This document shows positions 45,424 to 53,861 of a stretch of DNA of 64,000 nt, one piece after another. The position numbers and the translations under genes were made by a program. The notes beneath the pieces were generated by a model that did no database searches, was not told the DNA's origin, and was given only the letters and a program-made list of their open reading frames with translations. Source of the DNA: Candidatus Melainabacteria bacterium (GTDB lineage: Bacteria; Cyanobacteriota; Vampirovibrionia; 2-02-FULL-35-15); contig JAHFBG010000002.1 in the NCBI GenBank assembly GCA_023250155.1, positions 186,001 to 250,000 of the forward strand. Direction: 5' to 3'. Numbering within the stretch: position 1 is the first letter of the stretch; every line of letters starts with the position of its first letter.

Positions 45424-46080
45424 TTATTGTAATTTGACCAAGGTCATTTTTACAGGGTTTTTAGGTCTATCACTACCTGGGAAAAGAGGAGTTGAGTCCT
45501 TAGCAATTTTTTTTACAACTTCAAGAGAGTCATCTGTTACTTGACCAAATACAGCATAACCAGATGGATCTACTCCACCAGGATCTAATGAAGGTAAAGG
45601 AGCTAATGCTATAAAAAACTGGCAGCTGGCACTGTTTGGATCAGATGTTCTTGCCATACCAACCCTGCCAGCACGATCAAATTTTAAATCCTTATTTGTT
45701 TCAAGTTTAATATATCTTGGTTTGCCTGATTCTGAATCGATATAATTACCTGTTCCATCGCCTAGCGGATCTCCACCTTGTATAACAAAGCCTTCTACGA
45801 CTCGATGAAAAATTGTCCCATTATAAAATCCTTTTTTTACAAGGTCAATTAAATTGTTTGTAGTTATAGGTGCTTCTTTGATAAAGAGCTTAATTTTAAT
45901 AGTGCCTTTTTCAGTTTGTATTAAAACAGTGTCAGTACTTTGCACTTTTTCATCTTGAGTGTTAATTTTGCTGTCTCCTTTTTTTGTAACTATATCTTTA
46001 GCACTAGTTGAAATTAAACAACAAAATGAAAACAATATCAAGCCTAAGAGCATTGTATTTTTGTTTATTGTACATTTCAT
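45424..46080 (-). CDS. Exported cyclophilin-type peptidyl-prolyl isomerase
   Basis: A 218-residue protein. The hydrophobic N-terminus (MLLGLILFSFCCLISTSAKD) is a signal peptide; the Cys-Cys pair could also make it a lipoprotein. The cyclophilin domain from residue 50 shows FHRVVEGFVIQGGDPLGDGT, MARTSDPNSASCQFFIAL and GYAVFGQVTDDSLEVV, the active-site and binding-pocket segments of the family. It should isomerise X-Pro bonds in exported proteins. It lies between rplS (19-base gap) and hemL. Confidence 0.93.
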   Translation of the reverse strand: MKCTINKNTMLLGLILFSFCCLISTSAKDIVTKKGDSKINTQDEKVQSTDTVLIQTEKGTIKIKLFIKEAPITTNNLIDLVKKGFYNGTIFHRVVEGFVIQGGDPLGDGTGNYIDSESGKPRYIKLETNKDLKFDRAGRVGMARTSDPNSASCQFFIALAPLPSLDPGGVDPSGYAVFGQVTDDSLEVVKKIAKDSTPLFPGSDRPKNPVKMTLVKLQ

Positions 46081-46099
46081 AAATCAAAGATGTTATACA

Positions 46100-46531
46100 T
46101 TATTTTACTTCAACAAGCTTACCTTCTTCAGGTACTTCTTCTTTAGGCATCTCGCTTGTACTTTGTGATGATAGCATCCGCTCTTTTAATTTTGTTGATT
46201 TACCAGTTCTTTCTCGAAGATAATAAAGCTTTGCTCGTCTGACTTTTCCTGATCTTAAAACTTCAACTTTTTCAATCTTTGGAGAATTTAATAAAAATAC
46301 TCTTTCTACGCCAACCCCTTGAAAAACTTTTCTTACTGTAAAGGTTTTACTTATGCCTGTGCCTTTAATTTTTATTACGGTGCCTTCATAGTTCTGGCTT
46401 CTTTCTTTAGTTCCTTCTTTAATTCTTACAGTTACTTTTACGGTGTCACCAACCTGGACATTAGGGATTTGTTTTTTTTGGTTTTGCTTTGATAATTCTA
46501 CGATTTTAGGATGCATATAATTCTTCCTCAA
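46100..46531 (-). CDS. rplS: 50S ribosomal protein L19
   Basis: A 143-residue L19 from the 30S-50S interface. [40 protein letters not shown] and [20 protein letters not shown] are family signatures, followed by [20 protein letters not shown]. The C-terminal 30 residues after TGKSTKL are an acidic, low-complexity tail not seen in the usual 115-residue protein. It heads the minus-strand unit with the cyclophilin and hemL. Confidence 0.97.
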   Translation of the reverse strand: MRKNYMHPKIVELSKQNQKKQIPNVQVGDTVKVTVRIKEGTKERSQNYEGTVIKIKGTGISKTFTVRKVFQGVGVERVFLLNSPKIEKVEVLRSGKVRRAKLYYLRERTGKSTKLKERMLSSQSTSEMPKEEVPEEGKLVEVK

Positions 46532-46668
46532 ATAAATTAGACTTTGATTCTACCATTAAATACTAAATGTGCAAGAATTTTATATCGTTAGCTATAGTTA
46601 ACTTGTCTTTCGCATTCTTGAAATGATTAATACAAAACAAGCATTATTATAGTTATAAATAAATTAAA

Positions 46669-46869
46669 CTAAAACTTTAAAAATTTAGTTATAAGTTTAA
46701 TGAAAAGTCCTACTACGGAAAGTAAAAATAATTTGTAAATCAGTTTAATCATGTTATCGGCTTTATCAAAGCTATTTTTAATTAGAATTGGCTGTAGCTC
46801 ACTTTTAATTTCTTCAAATAAGCTAGGACTGTTTCCATTTTTTAAGATTGTTTTAAAAAGATCTATCAT
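46669..46869 (-). CDS. Small membrane protein, 66 residues
   Basis: Unrecognised. The C-terminal 25 residues are a transmembrane helix (LIYKLFLLSVVGLFIKLITK) followed by KFLKF; the N-terminal half is a helix with several Lys. GGAAGAATA lies some 12 bases before the ATG, a weak ribosome-binding site, so the gene is less certain than its neighbours. It lies between rplS and rnhB with about 95 bases to either neighbour. Confidence 0.5.
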   Translation of the reverse strand: MIDLFKTILKNGNSPSLFEEIKSELQPILIKNSFDKADNMIKLIYKLFLLSVVGLFIKLITKFLKF

Positions 46870-46963
46870 TTATTTTTCTTGTATTCTTCCTTAATAACTA
46901 AATATTTATTATATCTTAAACTCTAGATAATATAAGGCTCATGTTATAGCATTTTAAGGAAGC

Positions 46964-47650
46964 ATGTTTAAGATTGAAAATAAACTATTTCATTTTGATA
47001 GCTCATTTATAAGCTCTTATCCTTCTTGCTGTTTTATTGGTATGGATGAAGTAGGGAGAGGTGCATTGGCAGGACCAGTTATAGCTTGTGCTTTTACTTG
47101 GAGAAACAATTTTTTTAAAAGTGGCAAAAAGAAAAATTTAATAAAACTACTAAAAGATTTAAATGATTCTAAGCAATTAACTCGAATTAAAAGAAATGAA
47201 CTTTTTAAACATTTGGTAGAGCTTGGATATTATGCTTTAGGGTATTCCTCTGTTTTAGAAATTGAAAAATTGAATATTTTAAATGCAACATTTTTAGCTA
47301 TGAATAGAGCTTTTAATGGTTTGGTTGAAAAGTATACTAAGCAAGTAGGAGTTTTAGATGAGCCTTATCTCTTAATTGATGGAAACAAATTTAATCCACT
47401 CATAAATTGTAGGCAGTTACCAATAGTGCGTGGAGATGCTAATTCATCACTTATTGCATCAGCATCAATTATTGCAAAGGTGTATAGAGATAGCTTAATG
47501 TTTAGGCTTTCAAAGGTGAAACAATTTAATTGCTTTGGTTGGAATTCGAATGTTGGATATGGAACGTTAGTTCATAGGAAAGCTATTAGAAAACATGGAT
47601 TAACTCCATTGCATAGAAAATTATTTGTGAGGAAGATTTTTTCATCATAG
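46964..47650 (+). CDS. rnhB: Ribonuclease HII
   Basis: A 228-residue RNase HII, removing RNA from RNA-DNA hybrids and single ribonucleotides. FIGMDEVGRGALAGPVIACA holds the first two acidic residues, LNDSKQLTRIKRNEL is the conserved DSK region, YLLIDGNKF supplies the third Asp, and IVRGDANSSLIASASIIAKV the fourth with YRDSLM. It ends in a convergent overlap of six bases with trpE, inside a 26-base palindrome. Confidence 0.95.
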   Translation: MFKIENKLFHFDSSFISSYPSCCFIGMDEVGRGALAGPVIACAFTWRNNFFKSGKKKNLIKLLKDLNDSKQLTRIKRNELFKHLVELGYYALGYSSVLEIEKLNILNATFLAMNRAFNGLVEKYTKQVGVLDEPYLLIDGNKFNPLINCRQLPIVRGDANSSLIASASIIAKVYRDSLMFRLSKVKQFNCFGWNSNVGYGTLVHRKAIRKHGLTPLHRKLFVRKIFSS

Positions 47651-49102
47651 AGTTGTACCATGGTACGACTCTACTGCTTTTAATAAAGCTGCTCCTTTTC
47701 TTAACGTCTCTTCATATTCGCTTTCCGGATTAGAATCTGAAACAATACCTGCTCCAACTTGAATTTCAATATGATCTTTAAATGCTACAAATGTTCTAAT
47801 AGTCATACAAGTGTTTATTGTGTCATCTAGTCTAAAAAGCCCTGTACATCCTCCATATGGTCCTCTTTGTTCTTTTTCAAGCTCATTAATTATTTCTATA
47901 GCTCTTACTTTTGGTGCGCCACTTAAGGTACCAGCTGGGAAGGTGGCACATAAAAGATCCACAAGTGTTTTATCTTTTTCAAGTATACCTTTTACTAAGC
48001 TCACCAGATGTAAAACATGTGAATATTTTTCAATCACCATAAACTCTGGTATTTGTATTGATCCTGTTTTGCAAACACGCCCAAGATCGTTCCTAGCTAG
48101 ATCAACAAGCATTAAATGTTCTGCTCTCTCTTTAGGGTCTGAACTTAACTTAGAAATATTTTCTAGATCTTCATTTTCATCTTTTCCTCTGGGATAGGTA
48201 CCTGCAATTGGTCTTAAATAAGCAATCTTGTCATTCCCCTGAATCTCAGATTTAATCATTACTTCAGGAGATGAGCCTGCTATTTCAAAATCTTTAAAAT
48301 TAATATAAAAAAGATAGGGTGATGGATTTATACTTCGTAAAGCCCTGTATAACTTAAATGTATTGTAAGTATTGTCCAGAATGATTTTTTGAGAAGGAAC
48401 TACTTGAAAAATATCACCTTTTGTAATGTGGTCTTTAGCGTAGTTGACTTTTGAAATGAACTCTTCTTTTGTAAAATTACTTTTATAAGAAACATTGGTT
48501 CCAGCGTTGAAGTTTATAGATAAGATCTCTTGAGGTTTCAATTGTTTGTATTCATTAAGAAGTGAGACAAGTTTTTTGTCAGCCTCGATTTTTTTACTTT
48601 CAATTTGGTTTTTATCTTGTGCTAAAACATTTGAGATTAAGCATACCTTGTGAAGAATATGATCAAAAATAATTAGTTTACCAGGGAAGATTAAGCAAAC
48701 ATCTGGTGTTTTTTTATTTGGAGCCAAATTTACTTTAGGTTCAATCCATCGGATATTTTCATAGCCAAAATAACCTACAAATCCTAAGTAGTTGTTTAAA
48801 TTTTTATCAGCAACTGTTATGTTTGATAATAGTGATTTTAAAGCAAGAAAGGGATTTGAATTTAGCTCTATAGTGCTTTTATCAAACAAGGTTTCTAAAT
48901 ATGTTTTATTATTTTTATTTGTAAACAATAAAATTGGCTCAGTACCTATTAAAGAATATCTACCAAGCTTTTCATTGTTTTCAACAGACTCTAGTAGAAA
49001 TGAATATGGTTTTTTATCACAGATTTTGTAAAAAGCACTAACAGGTGTATCAAGATCAGCTAGTAATTCAGTACTTTTAGAGATTATAAAATATTGGTTC
49101 AT
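47645..49102 (-). CDS. trpE: Anthranilate synthase component I
   Basis: A 485-residue chorismate-using enzyme that with the glutamine amidotransferase makes anthranilate for tryptophan. LESVENNEKLGRYSLIG at the N-terminus is the Trp-binding (feedback) LES motif, DIFQVVPSQKIIL, PEVMIKSE...AYLRPIAGTYPRGKDENED, ERAEHLMLVDLARNDLGRVC and FPAGTLSGAPKVRAIEII are the catalytic signatures. QVGAGIVSDSNPESEYEETL closes the domain. Other trp genes are not in the window. The TGA stop lies in the palindrome shared with rnhB. Confidence 0.95.
   Translation of the reverse strand: MNQYFIISKSTELLADLDTPVSAFYKICDKKPYSFLLESVENNEKLGRYSLIGTEPILLFTNKNNKTYLETLFDKSTIELNSNPFLALKSLLSNITVADKNLNNYLGFVGYFGYENIRWIEPKVNLAPNKKTPDVCLIFPGKLIIFDHILHKVCLISNVLAQDKNQIESKKIEADKKLVSLLNEYKQLKPQEILSINFNAGTNVSYKSNFTKEEFISKVNYAKDHITKGDIFQVVPSQKIILDNTYNTFKLYRALRSINPSPYLFYINFKDFEIAGSSPEVMIKSEIQGNDKIAYLRPIAGTYPRGKDENEDLENISKLSSDPKERAEHLMLVDLARNDLGRVCKTGSIQIPEFMVIEKYSHVLHLVSLVKGILEKDKTLVDLLCATFPAGTLSGAPKVRAIEIINELEKEQRGPYGGCTGLFRLDDTINTCMTIRTFVAFKDHIEIQVGAGIVSDSNPESEYEETLRKGAALLKAVESYHGTTL
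47648..47673. repeat. 26-base palindrome over the rnhB/trpE stop codons
   Basis: The left arm is TAGAGTTGTACCA and the right arm TGGTACGACTCTA; 12 of 13 positions are Watson-Crick and the other is G-T. It includes the rnhB stop codon and the last eight codons of trpE. There is no T-run. It may act as a shared RNA stem for both convergent transcripts. Confidence 0.85.
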
Positions 49103-49131
49103 TGTTGTTTAAATATTGTACAATCACAAGG

Positions 49132-49554
49132 ATGAAAAAAATCTGGGGTCTAAATAGAATAATAGTTCTTTTTATATCTATTGGTTATTTTGTTCTTTCT
49201 TTTGAGGTTTATTTGCAGCATTACGATCAATTACAAGATAAGCAAATAATGTGGACTCCAATACTATTTGGACTTATTGGTGGATTAATTGAAATTTTTA
49301 TTGTAATTTGTTTTAATAAAGCTAGTTATTATTTGTTCTTTGTATTGATGTCTTGTTCTGTTTGTGTTGGATTACTAGGTTTATATCTTCACAATAAGTG
49401 GAGACTAAAGATAGTTAAAGAATACTTTGTCAGTAATAAATCCATTAATTTTGAAATACTTACTACATATACACCGTTATTGGCACCTTCTTCTTTTATT
49501 GCAATTGGTGTGCTTGGAATATTAGTGGCTTGTTATTTTCCGTGGAGTGATTAA
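49132..49554 (+). CDS. Hypothetical four-helix membrane protein
   Basis: I use ATG 49132; the frame opens at 49102, but the first ten codons overlap the trpE start and lack a site. The 140-residue product has four hydrophobic helices (IIVLFISIGYFVLSFEVY, PILFGLIGGLIEIFIVICF, LFFVLMSCSVCVGLLGLYL, FIAIGVLGILVACYFPW) with a charged loop after the third. I do not recognise the family. It is divergent from trpE, and 37 bases precede the PfpI-family gene. Confidence 0.7.
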   Translation: MKKIWGLNRIIVLFISIGYFVLSFEVYLQHYDQLQDKQIMWTPILFGLIGGLIEIFIVICFNKASYYLFFVLMSCSVCVGLLGLYLHNKWRLKIVKEYFVSNKSINFEILTTYTPLLAPSSFIAIGVLGILVACYFPWSD

Positions 49555-49591
49555 GATAGTATAATTTTCTAATACTAGGAGGATAGAAAAT

Positions 49592-50116
49592 ATGCCAAAA
49601 GGAAAAGTTGCAATTATTGTTGATCAATTATTTCAGGATTCAGAAGTTACTGATCCAAAAGAAAAACTTGAAGGTGCTGGTTTTAAAGTAGATATTATCG
49701 GTCCAAATACTACTGAAGAGTTTATAGGAAAAAAAGGTACTAAGATTAAAGCAGACAAATCTATAGAGAATGTCTTAGCAAAAGATTATATAGCATTAGT
49801 GATACCAGGTGGCTGGGCACCAGATAAAATGCGCATGAATGAAAAAATGGTGAAGTTTATAGAAGAAATCAATGCAAAAAATAAACCCATTGGATGTATT
49901 TGTCATGGTGGATCTATGTTAGTAGAAGCAGATATTGTAAAAGGTAAAAGACTAACAAGCTATGTAAGTATTCGAACAGACTTAATAAATGCTGGTGGAC
50001 GTTGGTTTGATAAAGAAGTAGTTGTAGATGAAAATTTGATTACTTCAAGAACCCCAGCAGACTTACCGGCTTTTTGTGCAGAGCTTTTAAAGGCATTATC
50101 GTTAGTAGAGGCATGA
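49592..50116 (+). CDS. DJ-1/PfpI-family protein
   Basis: A 174-residue class I glutamine-amidotransferase-like protein. VAIIVDQLFQDSEVTDPKEK near the N-terminus carries the conserved Asp/Glu region, ALVIPGGWAPDKMR and PIGCICHGGSMLVEADIVKG hold the nucleophile elbow with Cys and His, and TSYVSIRTDLINAGGRWFDK with TSRTPADLPAFC the C-terminal region. Matches the PfpI/YhbO type (protease, chaperone or deglycase; function debated). AGGAGGA upstream of the ATG supports the start. Confidence 0.93.
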   Translation: MPKGKVAIIVDQLFQDSEVTDPKEKLEGAGFKVDIIGPNTTEEFIGKKGTKIKADKSIENVLAKDYIALVIPGGWAPDKMRMNEKMVKFIEEINAKNKPIGCICHGGSMLVEADIVKGKRLTSYVSIRTDLINAGGRWFDKEVVVDENLITSRTPADLPAFCAELLKALSLVEA

Positions 50117-50135
50117 GACTTGCTCAATACTAATT

Positions 50136-50363
50136 CTACCCACCACCTACAAAAGTTATAATTTCAAGCTCATCATTTTCTTTTAGAAAAATATTTTCTA
50201 AATTGATTTTTTGTAATATTGTTTTATTTAATTCTATTACAACTCTATCTTTATTGATTTTATAGTCTTCTAATAGTTCTAAAATAGAGCACTGATGAGG
50301 TATTAGTTTGTTTTCACCATTAATTTTTATTAATACGTTTGAATTCTTAGAGTTAGTTTTCAT
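50136..50363 (-). CDS. thiS: Sulfur-carrier protein ThiS
   Basis: A 75-residue ubiquitin-fold protein. VLIKINGENKLIPHQCSILE begins the fold, ENDELEIITFVGGG ends with the flexible Gly tail that is adenylated and thiocarboxylated to donate sulfur in thiamin thiazole synthesis. The first eight residues (MKTNSKNS) are an unusual addition. Its start overlaps the divergent O-antigen-ligase-like gene by 56 bases if both starts are right, so one start may be further in. Other thi genes are not nearby. Confidence 0.9.
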   Translation of the reverse strand: MKTNSKNSNVLIKINGENKLIPHQCSILELLEDYKINKDRVVIELNKTILQKINLENIFLKENDELEIITFVGGG

Positions 50364-51522
50364 TTTTTTATTTCCTATAGCACTTGTTACATCTATAACT
50401 TTTACAGGTATTGTACTTTATTGTGGCTTTTTTGTTTTTTTTGTCCTTTTAATTTTAAAACGAAAGGAAAATTTAATCCAGCCACAAAAGCTTCCATTGT
50501 GTATACCTTTTCTGATTTACATTACTTTGTTTGCAATTACAAAACTATTCAACAGTGGTCTAGAAGAAGCTTTAAAGACTGTTTTAAGATGCCTTCAGGA
50601 TTATTTCATTTTTCTTTGGTGTATGTCTTATATCTTAAAAAAACACAATAATAGCAAGATTGTAAAAATAGCGATTTATATCAGTGGCTTTATTTCAATT
50701 TGTTATGGACTGATGCAAATACTTCACTTTGATGTTTTTAATAGACTTGAAAATATAGATAGAATCTCGGGTTTTCATAAAAATCCATATTCTTATGGTG
50801 GACAACTAATTGTTTTTTTCTTTATTTTCTTAACAAGCTTAGTTTTTTATAATGGTAAAAATAACTTACAAAGAGCCATAAAATTTCTATTTTTAATTAT
50901 TTCTTTTATTTGTGTTCTAAATACAAATGAAAGAGCAATAGTTTTAGGGTTGTTTGTTGGAGTTGTAAGCTTTTTTATTCTTAAAGAAAAATTTTATAAA
51001 GATATCTTTTCATCAAAGCTTAAATTCTTAGTTTTTATCCCTATTGTTTTAATTGTAATTTTAAATAAGAAATTTTTAGTTAGGATTAGAAAAACCATTT
51101 TTCCGCCTAAAGGGGTTGAATCATTAATACGATTAAAGCTTTGGGGTCTTGCTTTGTCTCTTTGGAAGCAAAACATCTTGTTTGGACTTGGGAAATTTCC
51201 TGTTGTTCGTTATCAACCAGGAGATCTTTCAAGTGTTCAATATCTAACACATGCTCATAATGTTTATTTACAAGTTCTTGTAACTAATGGCTTATGTGGC
51301 TTATTTGCTTTTTTAAATCTAATATTTTTTGTTTTTAAGTATTTGTTTAAGAATATTAAAACCAATCAATATGTAATTTGTTTAATTGCTGTTTTAATTG
51401 CTTTATTGACAGAGGGTTTTTTTGAATATTTTTGGGGTGATAGTGAGGTTCGTTATTGTTTATTGTACTTTTGTGGATTTGTTTTTGGAACCTTAATGGA
51501 AGTAAATACTAAAAAGGTGTAG
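50308..51522 (+). CDS. O-antigen-ligase/Wzy-like membrane protein
   Basis: A 404-residue polytopic protein with about ten hydrophobic segments and the large periplasmic loop typical of Wzy/WaaL (Wzy_C) proteins; FGLGKFPVVRYQPGD and THAHNVYLQVLVTNGLCGLF are the signature region with its conserved His. It would ligate or polymerise O-antigen units at the outer face of the inner membrane. The start is uncertain: the ATG at 50308 overlaps the divergent thiS gene by 56 bases, but no later ATG precedes the first helix. Confidence 0.8.
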   Translation: MFSPLIFINTFEFLELVFIFLFPIALVTSITFTGIVLYCGFFVFFVLLILKRKENLIQPQKLPLCIPFLIYITLFAITKLFNSGLEEALKTVLRCLQDYFIFLWCMSYILKKHNNSKIVKIAIYISGFISICYGLMQILHFDVFNRLENIDRISGFHKNPYSYGGQLIVFFFIFLTSLVFYNGKNNLQRAIKFLFLIISFICVLNTNERAIVLGLFVGVVSFFILKEKFYKDIFSSKLKFLVFIPIVLIVILNKKFLVRIRKTIFPPKGVESLIRLKLWGLALSLWKQNILFGLGKFPVVRYQPGDLSSVQYLTHAHNVYLQVLVTNGLCGLFAFLNLIFFVFKYLFKNIKTNQYVICLIAVLIALLTEGFFEYFWGDSEVRYCLLYFCGFVFGTLMEVNTKKV

Positions 51523-51558
51523 AATAAATGTATATTTTGTTTTTTGCTTGAGAATTAA

Positions 51559-52362
51559 ATGAAATTAAATTTAAAAATTATTATTGTATTTTTAGCGTTG
51601 GTAAATTTCTTATCGATAAAAGCTTATGGACAAGATTTAAACTTTAATGAAGGACATATATTCAACTCGATTTTTAGTAATTTAAATAGTGATAATGAAA
51701 GTAAGAATGAATCTGAAACAACGATTCCTGAAGGAAATGGATCAAATACTTTACTAAAAGGTCGTGTAACAAAGGTCCCAAGTGGAACAAAATTAAAAAT
51801 TATTGTTGAAACTCCTATAGATGAATTAAATAGCAAGCTAGATGATGAGGTGAGTTTTCGCTTATCGGAAGATGTGTTAATTGATGATTTAACTGTTATT
51901 CCTTCAGGAAGCACTTTAAGTGGAAAATTGACAGAGATAAATTTAGCTAAAAGACTTCATAAAGCAGGAACGGTAAGAATAGAGTTCAATAATCTTACTT
52001 TGCCTGAAGGTAATGAAGTCCCAATAGTAGCAAGTGTTTTAACAAGAAATGGATTAATAAAAGGAAAATTCACAAAGAAAAATATTTTATTGTCGAGTGC
52101 TAGTATTTTAGGACCTACAGCAGCAGGTGTTGGAGCAGGTTTGGTCGTTGCTGATAGTAGTGTTTTGGGGGCTGGTATCGGGGCGGCGGCAGGTGCCGTT
52201 GCAGGGTTAGCTTTGTATTCTTTTCAAAAAGGAAATATGATTGATATCATGGCTGGGGATGAGATGGAAGTAGAACTAACAGAAGAAACGATGATTCCAA
52301 CAGCTGTTGGCTTGAATGATATTACAAATAATGAAGAAAAGAAGTTCTGTGATTTAAAATAG
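51559..52362 (+). CDS. Exported protein, paralogue of 24994-25767
   Basis: A 267-residue protein with a signal peptide (IIIVFLALVNFLSIKAYGQD). After a polar linker with SDNESKNESETT, residues 65-150 form the beta module PSGTKLKIIVETPIDELNSK, VIPSGSTLSGKLTEINLAKR and GTVRIEFNNLTLPEGNEVPI, the same order as in the gene at 24994. The C-terminal Gly/Ala run (GAGIGAAAGAVAGLALYSFQ) may be a membrane segment. Function unknown. It follows the O-antigen-ligase-like gene by 36 bases and precedes a SPOR-like gene. Confidence 0.75.
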   Translation: MKLNLKIIIVFLALVNFLSIKAYGQDLNFNEGHIFNSIFSNLNSDNESKNESETTIPEGNGSNTLLKGRVTKVPSGTKLKIIVETPIDELNSKLDDEVSFRLSEDVLIDDLTVIPSGSTLSGKLTEINLAKRLHKAGTVRIEFNNLTLPEGNEVPIVASVLTRNGLIKGKFTKKNILLSSASILGPTAAGVGAGLVVADSSVLGAGIGAAAGAVAGLALYSFQKGNMIDIMAGDEMEVELTEETMIPTAVGLNDITNNEEKKFCDLK

Positions 52363-52382
52363 TCTTACTTTTGGAAGAGAAG

Positions 52383-52850
52383 ATGAAAAAAGATTTAATT
52401 TATAAAAAAAATAATCTTGAAAATACTGTTAGAGAAAACATTGAAGATAAAAATCTTCAAATTATAAGCAGAGTTGAAAACCCCATTGAAAAGCTAAGTT
52501 TTGAAGAAGATAAAGTAGAAGTAAAAAACCATAAATTTGTCTATTATTCTTTAGTTGTTGCTTTAATTGGATTTAGTATGTTTTTAAATGCTTGTCCTAC
52601 ATTTTTTACTGATCAAATAAAATCACCTTATGTAGTAACTATAGGTGAATTTAAGACTTTTCCAAGTGCAAAGGAAGAAGCTATAAAACTATTACCGAGA
52701 TTTAAGCAAATTAATATAAAACAACTGATGTCTGGTCTTTATACTTTTGAGATGGAGCGATTTACCTCAAAAGATAAAGCATATTTATTAGCTAATGAGT
52801 TTATGCATGATGGTCTTAATGTAGTGCATGTACGTTATTTGCGAGATTAA
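52383..52850 (+). CDS. Single-pass membrane protein with a SPOR-like C-terminal domain
   Basis: I use ATG 52383, with GGAAG eight bases upstream; the frame also opens at a TTG 12 bases earlier. The 155-residue protein has a charged cytoplasmic N-terminus, one helix (FVYYSLVVALIGFSMFLN) near residues 56-74, and a C-terminal domain PYVVTIGEFKTFPSAKEEAI, MSGLYTFEMERFTSKDKAYL and LANEFMHDGLNVVHVRYL. Its strand-helix-strand repeat resembles SPOR peptidoglycan-binding domains, which fits a role in septal or envelope binding; the match is weak. Its end overlaps the convergent tpiA gene by 35 bases. Confidence 0.7.
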   Translation: MKKDLIYKKNNLENTVRENIEDKNLQIISRVENPIEKLSFEEDKVEVKNHKFVYYSLVVALIGFSMFLNACPTFFTDQIKSPYVVTIGEFKTFPSAKEEAIKLLPRFKQINIKQLMSGLYTFEMERFTSKDKAYLLANEFMHDGLNVVHVRYLRD

Positions 52851-53589
52851 TAATTTTAATAAACTCTTCAAAGTTCAAACTAGCACCACCAACTAAGCCT
52901 CCATCAATATTCTCGAACTTTATGTGATCATTGAAATTGTCAGATTTTACACTGCCACCATATAAAATTCTTACATTGTTGCTTGATGATTCAGAAGAGT
53001 GAGCTTTAATAGTAGCTCTTATCATTTCTATGATTTTATTTGCATCTTCACCGCTGCAAACCTTTCCTGTACCAATAGCCCATATTGGTTCATATGCAAG
53101 GATAAGTTTTTCAATATCATTTTGATTTAGGTCTTTTAATGCTGCTTCAACTTGTCCTTTAACCCAGGATTCTGCATTACCTTTTTCTCTTGTTTGTAAA
53201 TCTTCACCGACACATACTATGGGAACTAAACCAAACTTAAGTGCAGATTTAATTTTTAGATTGATGTCTTGATCTGTTTCGTGAAAAAACTGCCTTCTTT
53301 CACTATGTCCTATAATCACCATTCCTACATTTAAGTCACGAAGCATTTTAGGTGATGTTTCACCAGTGAAAGCTCCTTCTTCTTTATAGAACATGTTTTG
53401 TGCTCCGATAAGAATACTTGTATCTTTTAGTATATTCATTATTGTGACCAGATAAGCACTGGGTGGACAAACACAGACATCAACCTGTTTATTTTTAAAA
53501 GCATAGTTCTTTAGCTTAAACACTAAATCTTGTGCATCTGTAAGTCCAGGATTCATTTTCCAGTTTCCAATTATAATTTTTTTTCTCAT
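52816..53589 (-). CDS. tpiA: Triosephosphate isomerase
   Basis: I start at ATG 53589 because AGGAAAG precedes it; a longer frame with ATGAGGAAAGTT at 53601 would include that site. The 257-residue glycolytic enzyme shows KIIIGNWKMNPGLTDAQDLV, GAQNMFYKEEGAFTGETSPK, VIIGHSERRQFFHETD (catalytic His), LILAYEPIWAIGTGKV (catalytic Glu) and RILYGGSVKSDN (phosphate loop). Complete and normal. It converges with the SPOR-like gene (35-base overlap). Confidence 0.96.
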   Translation of the reverse strand: MRKKIIIGNWKMNPGLTDAQDLVFKLKNYAFKNKQVDVCVCPPSAYLVTIMNILKDTSILIGAQNMFYKEEGAFTGETSPKMLRDLNVGMVIIGHSERRQFFHETDQDINLKIKSALKFGLVPIVCVGEDLQTREKGNAESWVKGQVEAALKDLNQNDIEKLILAYEPIWAIGTGKVCSGEDANKIIEMIRATIKAHSSESSSNNVRILYGGSVKSDNFNDHIKFENIDGGLVGGASLNFEEFIKIINLANNVHALH

Positions 53590-53642
53590 AACTTTCCTCA
53601 TTTCATAATAATTTATGTTTCAACATTATATAATATGAATTA

Positions 53643-53861
53643 ATGAACGATAACTGTAAAGCTAAACTCGATAATGTAATTTTTGAACTTTCTAATTTTT
53701 TAGAAAAAGATTTTTCATCCAAGTTTAAAACATTGAGCCAAAAAGAAGATAGGCAGTTGTTTTTTTTAGCACGCACATTGGTTCAACTAAGACAAATTGC
53801 AAACAACTTAAAAACTACTGAGAATGTGGTTTTGTTTCCACCAAGCAGGGTTAAGCATTAG
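53643..53861 (+). CDS. Small hypothetical protein, 72 residues
   Basis: Unrecognised. It is polar and helical (LDNVIFELSNFLEKDFSSKF then LARTLVQLRQIANNL), with a final disordered VLFPPSRVKH. The gene sits in the space between the tpiA start and the convergent heptosyltransferase, overlapping its stop by four bases. No obvious ribosome-binding site precedes the ATG, so I hold it at moderate confidence. Confidence 0.5.
   Translation: MNDNCKAKLDNVIFELSNFLEKDFSSKFKTLSQKEDRQLFFLARTLVQLRQIANNLKTTENVVLFPPSRVKH

Noticed and set aside
48735..48755. GGTTCAATCC word resembling a tRNA T-loop
   Set aside because: No tRNA fold; it is coding sequence of trpE.
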